From assembly GCF_000237925.1 (NCBI RefSeq), contig NC_031502.1, forward strand, positions 24,225,794 through 24,289,793: 64,000 nt of DNA, in the 5' to 3' direction. The DNA is from Schistosoma mansoni. Lineage: Eukaryota > Platyhelminthes > Trematoda > Strigeidida > Schistosomatidae. Numbering within the stretch: the first letter of the stretch is position 1; every line of letters begins with the position of its first letter. The position numbers were made by a program, and so were the translations under genes. The notes below the pieces were generated by a model. It ran no database searches and was not told the origin of the DNA. It saw nothing but the letters and a program-made list of their open reading frames with translations. Shown piece after piece: positions 45,700 through 57,411 of this stretch.

Positions 45700-46850
45700 T
45701 ATTCTGGAAACCTTACCCTTCTTCCAGAGCTTAGTGTTTTGGGTCGTTTGGCAGATGCTAGCCAAGTTTCGTGGTGAATGTTGAGGATCGGATGGGGTAT
45801 CGTAGTTCTCAGGCTCCTGTTGTCTGACTGTTACGAAGGAAAATAAACATTAATAGAGTCTCCTTCTAAATGCACGGATTTAAGACGACCAGTGCTGATG
45901 TCATAGTTGGATTCGTTTTTATCGATGATATAACGTTTATGTTTGCGATCAAGGATTTTAAAGGGTAATTAGAGTACCGTTTCGAGAGGTCATCGTGAGT
46001 AGTCTTGACGTATGAAAACAAGTGTATCATTTTGAAAGACAGGATCGAGTGGAAACAGGTTTAACTGAACGCATGGCGTTTACGAGCATGCTCGTGTAAG
46101 AATTTAGACCCATATAAATTAAAGATGAAGGATCCACGAATTCTCATGAAAGTCGCAGTGTCGTTCCACAAATGAGTTGTGCTGCAGTGTATCCGACGTC
46201 AGCTTTCACTGCGTTGCGAATACTCAGAGAATGAGTGGAAGAGCGTCGGTCTACTGTGAGACGGTTGCATCTGGGAGTGAGGTTTTCAACTGTCGGTGAA
46301 AGTATTCTACAAACCCGTTTGTTTGTGAGTGACAGGCGGTTGTTCGTAGTCTTGTGACTCCTAGTAGTGTAGAAGGGCAATCGAAAAGTCCAGACAACCT
46401 ATTATTAGGAAAGGTAGTTACACGAACAGATAAATCAGCATTTCCATCTGCTAACCTCCGTTCGCGCTTATCGATGAGTAGATTATGATGTTGTATCAGG
46501 TGACTATCTATGGTTGGCATAAAAACAACCGCAACAACGAAAATTTAGTGTAAGGGCTTGCCTAAACTTACTTTGAGATTTACATATCGCTTACCATATG
46601 TGGCAACCGATTTCCTGTTTGCCGTCCGTAATTTGAACACCGGTTCACGTAGTCGGTCGTCAGAATAAGCAGGAAGAACGCTGACTTCCGCGCCAGTTTC
46701 GACGAGGTAGCGAACTTCCGTTATCACGTCGGTGAAGTAAAACAGACGGCTTATACAAGACGTTTTATCTAAACACATCCTCGTCAAAGGCCGCATACGT
46801 AGCAACATTTCTGTTGCTGAGCCACGTTGCAGCTTGTTGTTGTGGAAAAG
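45700..46850 (-). mobile_element. CsRn1-like gypsy relic with internal deletion
   Basis: Minus strand 46808-46545 is protease: RLFYFTDVITEVRYLVETGA then VSVLPAYSDDRLREPVFKLR (catalytic Asp of DTG is Glu here), followed by ATYGKRYVNLKVSLGK. After HHNLLIDKRERRLADGNADL (46490) the sequence jumps straight to integrase: RLRTTACHSQTNGFVEYFHR, then AVKADVGYTAAQLICGTTLR. RT, RNase H and most of integrase are gone. The C-terminal integrase region continues decayed to about 45900. Confidence 0.7.
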
Positions 46851-47284
46851 TTGGTCTGTTCTTTGTCAATCGGTTAGGCCTCTACGTTTAAAAATAGCCC
46901 AATTTAGAGTTTCGTTAAGTTCGAAACATCACTAGTAAACTTATTAGGTGTGACGTAGCTGTGCCTTCACCACTGCTCGGAATTGTGTGCGTGGGACTAT
47001 CTTGCCGTGCTCGTAGAAGTCAGCTTCTGCGTAGCAGAACCGGGCTTCTGTATTGCTGGACCACAATGGCATGAATTGAAATGTGGGAGGTGAAAGAGTC
47101 TTAATCTTAAAAAGCATAGGTATCTATTCCGTCATAATGAAGATATAATATACCAATGGGAGAGAAAAAAATATACAAGAAAATGAAAACAATATCACAA
47201 CATGTAAAACTAAGATTAAAAATGAAATATAATGTTTCAACAAGGCAAGAAGTCATGATTTACTGTTTAGTGTACCAAATCACG

Positions 47285-47965
47285 TCCGGATTGAAGATAC
47301 GACTAGTTTTCCAGTTTTGTAACTATAAACCAGTAACACCTATATTCGAAGCTTTCACCAACCAATCGAAATCAGAAGTCAGATGCGAGGAGATCGGAAA
47401 GATACATTTGACGCGTTATCAATGTATCGAGAAGCGTTTGCTCTAAGCTGGCTAGTGAACGTAGTAGCTGTGTCCCACGCTGGTTCGTAACGTGATCTGG
47501 TACGGATATATGACCGAAAGCCTTCAGTTAAACAAGCCCACTTAAAACAATGTGGTCAGCATCCAATGTCGAACACTTAATGAGCTATTGATTTTGGGGA
47601 ATTATTTACAGCTACAGGATCACCACTAAAGATGCCACGGGTATTCGGAGTTTGACAACGCCTTTACACGCAACACTTTTATGGTCGAAGCATGCCAAAC
47701 GAGTCAAATCGGAGGTCAGAAATGAGGTGGGTCATAAGATATATTTGGAAGATTACCGATTTGTCGAGAAGCCTTTGGTCTGAGCTGGCAGGCAGTTGAA
47801 ATTGATACGTAGCACAGTATACCTCCTAGTGATCTGGTGAGGTTGAGTGACGGAGCACTTTCAGCTGAACTGTGTCCGGTTAAACCAATTAGGTCTGCAC
47901 CATTGTCAAAAACTTATGAAACTTTATCTTGGGGATTTATTTACTGCTATACATGTCTTCGTGGA
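47285..47965 (+). repeat. Two tandem LTR-like repeats
   Basis: 47285-47622 matches 38310-38645 closely; 47625-47965 is a more diverged member whose inverse is at 44790-44980. They lie on the 5' side of the minus-strand gypsy relic at 45700-46850, but the orientation of the second copy does not fit a simple LTR pair. Confidence 0.45.
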
Positions 47966-48379
47966 ACAATTTTATCTGTCTTCATGGTATTTGGAGATTC
48001 ATCTATCTAGGTAATTCAATGAAATCGTTGCATCCTAGTGGTAAGATTTAGTAATAATCGCTTTTCTTCACAGAGTGTTCAGATATATATTTATGTGCTT
48101 ACATATCGGAGATCGAATATTAAACGCGGCCATACGAGTGTGACTTTACGTTGGTTTGTCTTACTTCTGTCAGTTTGCCGTGTCTTTTCTTCTACCTCAT
48201 TTTGTATCACCGGTGTTATATTTACATTCTCATTCGTTCTATCACTGTCTTTGTTGATCCTTTTGCTTTTCAGACCTTCGGTTTTTCTTGTAAATAACTA
48301 GAAAGTCAACTTATTAATTCGGTAGCTCCCAGATTCTGAAGTTTTTTCGAAGAATTGAATAGACTTTTCAGTACTGGAA

Positions 48380-49259
48380 ATGATGCATGATCCGGTGGTT
48401 GCAATAGATAGGTTCATAAATGAGTTGACAGTAAGTTTGTGATATATGCTTTATCTTCAGGTCTCTGTAATGTTAGAAGAGTCACTTGGTGGTATGATAT
48501 CCGATGAAGGAATGAGCTTAACAAATATGGATGTTATCAGGTCACAAAAACTATGGAGTGAGATTCTGAATCAAAAATCAGTAAGACACATTATGACTGC
48601 TAATAGTTGACATAATCAAGAGGTTCAGGGCACTAGACTTTTTGATGTCAAGGTTAGCCAGTATAAAACATGAACGTATTGTGATGCGAATTCTTTGGAG
48701 CATAGACTTTGCAATTGAAAAGACAATGTTCGCACCAAGGTATAATTAACTATATCTCACTCTTCAGAGAAATCGCTCATTCACTGGTATGCTCAGAGCA
48801 TCTGCGTGTGGAGTCTCCCATCTTGTTTCGGTGCATATTTAAGCTTCTTCTAAAGCTCATTTTCTTTCTGGATTACAAGGTAAATCATCAAAACTTGTTT
48901 AATTGTTCGGTAAAGAGCAATCGTGAAGTTTTTAACAAAAGCATTGAAAAGTCATCACAGTTTACAGAGAAAATGTTCTGCGACCGCAACTTGTTTTATA
49001 CCATTGACCCTTCATTAGAGGTTTAGTTTGTCTCATACTTTATGTCTTTCCAGTTAATACAGCTACTTTTGTGTCGTGAGATATGCCTGATGCCTGCCTA
49101 CTTCGCTATGCATGAGCTAATTCGGAATTTCTCTAGCGAATTTGGCGACGCTCCTCAGGTAATCCGAGTAATTTTAATTACATTCGTAGTTTATCCAAAC
49201 AGAATTTAACAAATTTATGGACAGTTTCAAAAGGCCTGCGCGCTTGCTGTATTCGAGGG
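48380..49259 (+). CDS. MED23: MED23 exons 1-7 (N-terminal part) with micro-introns
   Basis: Mediator complex subunit 23, a large tail/middle-associated subunit that links transcription factors to RNA polymerase II in the nucleus. Exons: 48380-48430, 48461-48580, 48621-48739, 48768-48879, 48916-49020, 49054-49158, 49190-49259. Introns are 30, 40, 28, 36, 33 and 31 nt, each GT-AG, and all phases join. Matches to animal MED23 in order: RFINELTVSVMLEESLGGM (SIFEEVV..EVIEEAFPGM), IVMRILWSIDFAIEKTMFAP (ISFLYDCLAMAVETGLLPP), ILFRCIFKLLLKLIFFLDYK (QLWALTFKLVRKIIGGVDYK), CREICLMPAYFAMHELIR (ERNACLLPAYFAVTEIRK), NKFMDSFKRPARLLYSR (SDFVDTFRPTARINSIC). The ATG at 48380 is chosen because it follows an acceptor-like TTTTCAG by 8 nt and the frame starts at the family N-terminus; ATG at 48383 is the alternative. 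Exon 3's acceptor was chosen for phase. Confidence 0.85.
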
Positions 49260-50329
49260 GTTAGTAATTATTTTCAGGTTTAGTGTATTGAGTCATGCTA
49301 AGTGCAGTATATCTTAGAAAATTACTTTTCATAATCTCAACTTTCTCACACCATTCTCTGACTCAGAAACTCTAAATCGAGGTCTACAAATTATACTTTA
49401 CTCACTTAACTCAGCAAATAACTACATGTTCTTATATTCCGTTATACTCCACATTGATTGTAAAGGCTAAATACATTCCACGAATCCGTTATGTAAAGTA
49501 ATCATCTTGTAACTTAAAAGGGAGAAGTGCTGGTAGTTTTTCTTAACGAGTCACCTGTTTGTGTAGATGTTTCTAAATTGCTTCGTAGGTATTCGACATA
49601 TGTTCGTTAGAATTCCATTCCTTTACTATTGTATAGTTAACGTTACTGATATTTAGTGTTAAACTTCTAGACTTCCTGCGTAAGAAACTGAATCTGTGCC
49701 GTTTTCCACAAGTAACAACAGTTTGTTCTTAGAAAAATTGTACTTGTACGTCTAATACGACAGTTTATTGTCAGAAATCATGTACTGTTTCATTTCAGAG
49801 TAAGCTGAAATCTATTGCAAATGACTACATTAGTTCTCTAGGACCAAGTTACTCTTCGCAGTCATTAATATACAATCTGTTCACTTTTTTAGTCATTCTG
49901 CATGATTTGCTGTTGGAACGTGACTTTGAGAGTTTTTTGTACCAGCGTTTAAGTGTGATTATTCTGTAAACCTAAAAGGAAACTCCTCATACCTGTTTGT
50001 GATGAAGCTTTCTCAAGTTATCCTTTCAAAAGCTCCATGATAACCTTGTTTTCGTGACTGTTTTTAATAATTTTATTGATTCATCTGGAATCGGTCTTAG
50101 ATAACCCCTAAGCTAGAATACAGTTTTTCGGACTTTCTGATTAGTAGTTGTAGTCATCCAGATAGAGCACTGATTTTAAGTCTAAAATTCTCTAATTCGT
50201 CAGGCAAATGAACTCTTTTTTTAAATAAATAGTGATTCTGAGTCATATTTACACCCAGCCTCAAGATAGGTATTAGGTAATTTGAATGGGTGACTGCGAT
50301 ATAGATATTAAAGCAACTAGTAGGGTATG

Positions 50330-51125
50330 TTCATTAGTTGCGTATAATCATTTTGACTAGCATAATGTCTAAAATATTAGCCTCTAGAATACTTGGACGT
50401 CCAACTAGAGCTCGGGAAGAGCGAACCTGAAAAACCTAGCTGGTTTCAGACCTGGACGTGGACGTATAGACCAAATATCCTTCGGCAGGTCCTGAGACAT
50501 ACTTCTCGACGTATAACTATAGTTGTATTCCTTGGCCTTAAGTCGGCGATTGACTTTGTTGATCGTGAGGTTCTATGATTGTCTGTCATTGAGAGACACC
50601 AAAGAAGTACATTAACCTTGTACAGGCTCTTTAATCGAACACTACTGGTTGAGTCAGTGCTTATGAATAACTGTCATCGAAATCGGTTACTTCGAGTGGT
50701 ATTTATCAGGGTTGTCCGCTTCCCTCATTTTTATTTAACATTGTTATTAACATTCTCTCAGAAATAAAACTTTCATCGTCTGACTCTTAAGATGTTGGTC
50801 TTCTACTAGGCGATTCACTTGTTGACTTAGAATACACACATAATATAGTTCTGTTTGGTGAATACGCTGACAAAATGTAGTCTTCTGACCAGTTTAACCA
50901 ACAATGCAAACATGTTTGGAATGCGGTTCTTCCTCCTAATGTAAAATGTTACTTTAGGATTAGTTTGCTTCAGGACTTGAATTGATGATACGAAGCAGTT
51001 AAACACATCGACCGGTTCACATATCATTGGAGTCTCATCAGTCGTGATGGTCTGGTGTCTGACGAAACGTCGGCACGGATTCAGGAAACCAGATTGTTTC
51101 TTACCAACTTGCGTCACTTGTACTT
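50330..51125 (+). mobile_element. RTE-like LINE RT relic
   Basis: Plus-strand pieces across frameshifts: LASRILGRPTRAREE, ITIVVFLGLKSAIDFVDREV, a damaged active-site region near 50830-50870 (LEYTHNIVLFGEYADKM in place of YADDIVLF), and HIDRFTYHWSLISRDGLVSD with ETSARIQETRLFLTNLRHL. This is the RT block order of a schistosome RTE-like/Perere-type LINE, similar to 41265-42500. Confidence 0.65.
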
Positions 51126-51129
51126 ATTT

Positions 51130-51696
51130 ACGCATGTTACCCCTCTTGTAGGAGCATAGGCTGCTCACTAGCACTTCCCATCCAAATCTGTATTGGTCAA
51201 TCTTTTCCAGCTGCTATTCATTCTCTTCATATCTGCTTCCAATTCTCGGCACAGTGTGTTCTTTGGCCTCCCTCTTTTTCGTTTCCCTTCAGGAATCCAA
51301 GTTAGTACTTGCCTCGTGATGCAGTTTGATGATTTCCTCAATGTGTGTCTTATCCACTTCTAACGTCTTTTCCTAGTTTCCTCCTCAGATGGAAGCTGGT
51401 TTGTTCTCTCCTACAGTAGACTGTTGCTGATGGCATCTGGCAAACGGACATTGAGTATCGTGTGTAGACAATTGTTTACAGATGCCCTTGCCATTTCGAT
51501 TATGGTTGTGGCAGTTCTCCAAGTTTCGGCTCCGTACAATAGAACTGTCTTGACATTTGTATTGAAGGTTCTGACTTCGGTCCTGACTGACCGTTGTTTT
51601 GAGTTGCATATGTTCTTCAATTGTAAAAATGCCGTCCTAGCTTTGCCAATCCTCGCCTTTACATCTGCATCAGATTCTCCTTGTTCATCAATAATG
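51130..51696 (-). mobile_element. RTE-like (SR2-type) LINE C-terminus, cut by gap
   Basis: Minus-strand SDADVKARIGKARTAFLQLK, then TVLLYGAETWRTATTIIEMA, then NNCLHTILNVRLPDAISNSL and LWERTNQLPSEEETRKRR, then [20 protein letters not shown]. This is the thumb and C-terminal tail typical of SR2-like RTE elements. It needs one or two frameshifts. The 5' part is lost in the gap at 51697. Confidence 0.75.
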
Positions 51697-52020
51697 NNNN
51701 NNNNNNNNNNNNNNNNNNNNNNNNNNNNNNNNNNNNNNNNNNNNNNNNNNNNNNNNNNNNNNNNNNNNNNNNNNNNNNNNNNNNNNNNNNNNNNNNNNNN
51801 NNNNNNNNNNNNNNNNNNNNNNNNNNNNNNNNNNNNNNNNNNNNNNNNNNNNNNNNNNNNNNNNNNNNNNNNNNNNNNNNNNNNNNNNNNNNNNNNNNNN
51901 NNNNNNNNNNNNNNNNNNNNNNNNNNNNNNNNNNNNNNNNNNNNNNNNNNNNNNNNNNNNNNNNNNNNNNNNNNNNNNNNNNNNNNNNNNNNNNNNNNNN
52001 NNNNNNNNNNNNNNNNNNNN
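51697..52020. other. Assembly gap (324 N)
   Basis: The only gap not exactly 200 N, so probably size-estimated. It separates the LINE fragment from the 1001-bp duplicated contig. Confidence 0.99.
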
Positions 52021-53021
52021 AATATCTATGGTAGAAATCAAGTACGAGGATGATGCTGAGCGATTTTCAAAATAACTGCAGAATCATTACACCTTACCCC
52101 GTTCAAAATAAGGTTAAGAATTAAGATTAGGAGTTAAGATAACGAGTCAGGATAATAAACTACAGTTAAATTTTCACCATGAACTGATATCAATTATAAT
52201 CCAAGAACCCTAAATAGCCATATAATGTGAATGCATATCATGCAAGAATTCAAGAGGCACAATCTGAAACTTGATTTGTTCGTCTCTGTACTTTGGTTTC
52301 AACGCACATACTTTTTACGCGTCCGGATGTTTCTGTTGCTGTTATTTTAAATAGATAAACCAGTTTCAACTCCACTCATACATCATTACTAATTGTCATA
52401 GATTGCTTTATTATCAAATGTAACTGAATTGTGTGTGCATAAATGCATACCAAGTTCACTGTGATGTCTACTCACATTTTCTCTTGTCTTCCTCTTCAGA
52501 TTCCCATTCACACTCGTCATCCCGTCTTCAACCACATACCACCAGACAATACGTAAACCTATAAACCATTAAACACTAAATGCCAAGAAATGCAGAAGTC
52601 CATATATGGCACGGAAAATACCTTGTTGCAGGAATATGCAAAAATAGAAAATTCCGATTGGTGGGACTTCAAGGTACTTTCAAAATTTTATGACAACGTT
52701 AAGTGACTTAGAGCAATTGTCAAAGGAAGGACATACTCCTTATCTCCACGATACGAGTGACCTTTATGAAGTCACCGAAATAAAAGTTAATGAAGAGGTT
52801 GTTCATCAATGCAAAGTGACTGATTTTCAGTTTGGTATGCAAAAGAATTTGTTTTCCTCATTTTAGGAAACTTTTCAGGAGGCGATGGGGAGCTGGATCC
52901 GCTATGCAAAATAATTGTAGATAAAGTCAACACTGCGTATTGAGGCCTGCAAAATGCCCTTCTCGAATATAGAAAATGAAGTAGACAGTATTTGTTAAGT
53001 CGCATCGCTAACTTCTCACAC
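52021..53021 (+). repeat. 1,001-bp contig duplicating 22225-23225
   Basis: Bounded on both sides by gaps and matching 22225-23225 end to end with one mismatch seen. It has no gene of its own. Its placement in MED23 intron 7 is doubtful. Confidence 0.93.
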
Positions 53022-53221
53022 NNNNNNNNNNNNNNNNNNNNNNNNNNNNNNNNNNNNNNNNNNNNNNNNNNNNNNNNNNNNNNNNNNNNNNNNNNNNNNN
53101 NNNNNNNNNNNNNNNNNNNNNNNNNNNNNNNNNNNNNNNNNNNNNNNNNNNNNNNNNNNNNNNNNNNNNNNNNNNNNNNNNNNNNNNNNNNNNNNNNNNN
53201 NNNNNNNNNNNNNNNNNNNNN
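53022..53221. other. Assembly gap (200 N)
   Basis: Exactly 200 N. Confidence 0.99.
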
Positions 53222-53441
53222 GGGTCTCAATTTCAATATCAATAGACCACAGTTATCGTCTTTCAATATTATACCAGCAATCGAACCAACATTGAACATA
53301 CTTCCTAATGAAACAGCGAATGAATTGAGGAATAAGATAATGTCCGTGTTATTACGTCAAAAATCACAAAAATCTAATATGACTACCCAATTCTTAAACC
53401 ACCCTTTCTCTCACACATTTCCGCTCATTTGTCTCTCCTAA
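53222..53441 (+). other. Unassigned open frame, end only
   Basis: From the gap edge, an open frame reads LNFNINRPQLSSFNIIPAIE, then PTLNILPNETANELRNKIMS and VLLRQKSQKSN before ending at 53441. The composition looks more like protein than the surrounding DNA, but I recognise no family. It could be the end of a retroelement gene truncated by the gap. Confidence 0.25.
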
Positions 53442-53461
53442 TTATATGAACTATCCAAATC

Positions 53462-53566
53462 TTATTCAATTATTACGTAACCCACCCTAACTGTTTTCAA
53501 CTACGTCTATAAATTATTCAATCATTACGTAATCCCACCCTAATTGTTTTCAACTACCTCTAACAT
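53462..53566 (+). repeat. Two-unit tandem repeat, 52-bp unit
   Basis: Units at 53462-53513 and 53514-53566 share TTATTCAAT.ATTACGTAA and CCCACCCTAA.TGTTTTCAAC with few differences. Confidence 0.7.
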
Positions 53567-53578
53567 AATCACATTTTG

Positions 53579-54000
53579 ATTTTATCTGTCTCTTAACTCC
53601 ACTCAACTCTCTGTTCTTCCTCATTCCAACCTTGACTTCCCTCCTTCATTGGAACCTACTCCACCTTGATAAATATCACAACTCATTGTTCTTTATTACT
53701 GCATTCTCTCCTCTGGAGCCCCTAATCACAGTTCACTCTTGCAACATGAGCTAGTATCAATTTAATCTAATAATTTATCATACCTCCATTTGTTCCACCA
53801 CTAAATATTAAGCACTGTTTATCGTTCATATCCAAATGCCTTGCTGCTCCTCGGTTTCTTTTTCTTTTTTTTCTCTTCAGAATCTTGCTCTGAAGGTGAA
53901 GCTATGTAACTTCTGACATCTGGAACAAGCTCGACGAACGCGCTTTCCCAAGGTCATAGTTCGAACCAGGCGCTCCACAAGCCTACTTTATAACAACCAT
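53579..54000 (-). repeat. Dispersed repeat copy (inverted partner 13269-13690)
   Basis: Complement of 13269-13690 with scattered differences. The right end at 54000 corresponds exactly to the contig edge at 13269. Confidence 0.7.
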
Positions 54001-54363
54001 AAACTCAAAAAGCTGCATTACATAAATACTCAGCACGACCGAAACCCTAATACACTTTCTGTCGAGATTGGAACTGGTATGTAACGTGGACGCAATGTCC
54101 CTTTGGAAAAAATTCTGATGAAAACACATTAATCTGAACGAATGAACTGATTTTAACTTCTATAGATTATAATTACTTAACAACCATGCCTGAGATGCAC
54201 ACTGTGAACCAGTATATGTTGTAAATTGTAGATCATGCCTGTAAAAATGGCGTGTACCTGCTCCTGCAGAAATATATATATTATTATTAATCAGTATGAA
54301 CAAAAACTACAGTAGATTCATTTACATGTACAAGGTATTACTTCAGAAACAACAATAATACTA
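54001..54363. other. Intronic, nothing recognised
   Basis: No frame and no repeat match. Lies between the dispersed repeat and the inverted-repeat arm. Confidence 0.4.
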
Positions 54364-57300
54364 GTGGTTGTGTGCCCTCACTCTACCTGAGGTGTTAGCA
54401 TATAAGGCTTTCAAGATGTTGACAAACTTCTCAGGCACACTTCTTCAATAGACAATCCTGGAGAACAGTCCTGTCCAACGGATCGAAGGCGACCCTAATA
54501 TCAAGAAACACTAGGGTTTTTGGCTTGTAATAAGTATGACAGTATTCTAACATTTGAAGGAGAGTGAAGATATAGCAAATATATCCTTGACCAGGACGAA
54601 AACCAATCTGCTCCTCTAGAGTCAGTCTTTCTCAGGTTTCGAACAATCTACGAAGTATGACGGAAGCCAATAGTCTGGACGCAATCGGAAGTAGACTTAC
54701 CCCCCGGTGGTTGTTGCAGAAACGACGTGAACACTTTTTAAAGATAGGGACAACAATCGACTCATCCCATGATGTTGGAACACTCTCTAATTTCCAGATC
54801 ATTGTAAACAACTCAGTCAGTTCCTTAATTAGAAGCTGACCATTTTTAAAAAGGGTCAGAGGTAAGTCATATGGTCCTTGCGATTTGTAGTGCTTCAGGA
54901 GTCGGAGTCCCTTATAGACTTCCGCCTTGTTAGCTGGGTCAGTCATCATCAGCGATGGAGGGCAGGACAGTCTGATCAATGTTGTCGGCGCAGCGGACCA
55001 ATGATAACTACGAATGGAAAAAGCTAGGAGTGGCCAAACCAAAACATGGCACCAGTCCATGAAGTCATTGGCAAGTGGAATGAGGCATGTTAATCGGTGT
55101 AGACTACCTGGTTGTGGTCTGCGTGGTTGTCGTAACCAATGGTTAGAGACTGAATGATATGGGTCAAAGTTGTTTGGAATGGTGCAGTCGCTTTCATTCC
55201 TTGTCTTCTAAATTCTAAGCTTCTGAATTCCTCATAATTTTTTATATTCTGCTTATTTATGTATTCCCGTTCTGTGTACTTTGCCAGATCTCCCGCTGAA
55301 AAGGGCTTCGACTTCTTTCTCTACGGTTTCATCTTCTTTGTGCCTGATATTTGTTGCCCTCTCACATTCCTGATTGCCTCTCACTTCTTCCTTAACTTTG
55401 TTGCCGTCCACCTCTTTTGTTTTGACCAGGTCTTATTATGTAATGAAAGTCTCAGTTCTCTACCATAAAGCAGCAGGAAAGGTGACTTCTTGGTTGCTCC
55501 TTGTATAGAGACATGATGCGTCAGCAAAACTAACGACAACTCTTTCTTAAAAGCGAACCATCCCTTTAACATCCGGTTGTTTCTTTCTGTGGTGCGGTAT
55601 AGTTCGTATCCTCTTGATGCCAAACTGCTCTAAACGGACTTGAGACTTGTCACTTTCGAAACAGGGACCTTGGCCGGTTAACATCAACCTCGGTATTCCT
55701 TGACCCGCATCAATGTGCTGGATTACTACTCAAGTCACTGTTGTTGCTCGCTGGTCTGCAATGGCTATGGCGTTTACTCAATGCGTAGCATGTTCCGTCG
55801 TCACTAGTAGGTACTAGTTACCGCTTGCCGTTTGTGGAAACAGTCTCATTACATCCACAGACCATAAATCACCAAATGCGGTTACTGAGACTGACTGTGA
55901 TGGTTGTTGTATTTATTTATTTATCTATTTATCTATCACTTTTCATTAGTTGGCACCGCTTTCAAGTTAACACGTATTGGGCCACATCGTCTTCCATACC
56001 TGACCAGCACGCACTTTGTCGTAGCAAATACGTCTTTCTTGCGGTACTTGTATGCTCTACCCGGTGACACTCATGAATCATCTAATGCCGCAAGTTCTTC
56101 GAGATTAACGCCACCCGATTCTCGTCATCATCCCACCAAGTCAGGGTTCAGTATACTTTCACCTTCAGTCTTTCCTTCTGCCGAAGAAACATTGTTACCT
56201 CCTCATCCATCACCCGTTTGTCAGTCTCTGCTCCTTCTTTTATCACTCTAATTACATCTCGAAGGTTAGGGTCAATCTTCTGCTACCAGACAAGTTCTAG
56301 TGGATCTTCCCCTAGATTATTCACTGCGTATGTTGTCAGTGGGAGCTCAACTTCTATGTCCGGCCTTGATAAGTAGCTCGCTACTACATTTTCCTTTCCT
56401 AGATCATGCTAGATACTGAAATCGCACTCATGCAGACGTAACATCCATTACGTCAACTTCCCATGAGGGTTCTTTGCTGTTCTTAACCACTGTAGAGGTT
56501 TATGATCAGCCTCAATGTGAAATCATCTACCAAGTAGGTGTGGTCTCCATTCTTCTACTGCCCACACAATCGTTAACACTCCTTTACGACAACTGTATAC
56601 TTCTGTTCAGTAGGTGTAGGGACACTACACACGTATTCCAGCACTATCAGACTGACTCAAGACAGTACCTATACCATGATCAATTGGATCTGTGGCCACG
56701 CTTTTCCAGGTTATGGCAGTCCCAGCGTCATCTGGCATTCCTCTTCTGACTGATGCTACACACTTTATGTCTACAGACATAGGTAGCATATACTACAACC
56801 CTACTAATCTGGGGTTTGACCTGACAATTTTATCTTCGCCATGGAGTATGGCAACGTGAACCTTTGTAGGTGCGTAGCAGGATCTACTTTGTTACTAAAT
56901 GAGTGATTGATAAGTGTCTATTAAATACTTTAATCTTATAAGTTTAATAAAGTAATTTTTTTACACTTTTTCATCATACGCTATAATACAATAACGAAGT
57001 TTCCATACTTCTTGCCCCAATACAGTCTTTTTGAGTTTTTAATTTTTCTTGAAGTAACTAAGTACGTTTATTTACCCCTGTGTAAATATTTGCGTCTAGT
57101 AAAACACCTTTAGTAAAAAGGTTTAGGAACGTTTTGTATTAAGTAATAATAATTATCGTTTTCCATGGATATACTGAGTTGCGACTGACGGTAATTTAAA
57201 AGCTCTGTAGATCCTTAGGTAACCAAATTGTATGTTTTACCTGGTCGATCTAATATCCCTGTTTTTCAAGTATACTAACAATGTTGGTTCAAGCTGAAGA

Positions 57301-57410
57301 CTGTTAGAGTGGTTTGTAGTTTTAAATGATTGGAAAATGCCTTATCAAGTATATTCACATGTACCTAAATTTGAAGCATCAGTTTTAACACAAAACCTTT
57401 TGTCTTTCTA
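54364..57410. repeat. Right arm of 3,047-bp inverted repeat (partner 38854-41900)
   Basis: Complement of the left arm. Contains, on the minus strand, LINE RT (54364-55060) and gypsy pol relic (55404-56724) and, on the plus strand, the LINE tail (55004-55204). Its right edge is the A of the AG acceptor before MED23 exon 8. The LINE RT is cut at 54364, unlike in the other arm. Confidence 0.93.
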
Positions 57411-57411
57411 G

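Larger units (their letters stand above)
49260..57411 (+). other. MED23 intron 7 (8.15 kb, repeat-filled)
   Basis: GTTAGT donor at 49260 and TTTCTAG acceptor ending 57411. It holds plus- and minus-strand LINE pieces, both gaps at 51697 and 53022, the duplicated 1001-bp contig, a dispersed repeat and the whole right arm of the 3-kb inverted repeat. It is over 200 times longer than the six introns before it. 49260-50330 shows nothing recognisable. Confidence 0.75.

Noticed and set aside
48038-48301. 87-codon frame just upstream of MED23 with hydrophobic tail
   Set aside because: Low-complexity Ser/Leu/Phe translation with no similarity; not in phase or splice context with MED23.
48709-49026. 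A single 105-codon MED23 exon
   Set aside because: The frame stays open only because the 36-nt intron 48880-48915 is a multiple of three; family alignment and GT-AG signals favour splitting it.
51030-51080. Hammerhead-like CTGATGAG on the minus strand with GAAAC-like words nearby
   Set aside because: Order and spacing do not fit a hammerhead; it lies in the LINE RT relic (LVSDETSARIQ).
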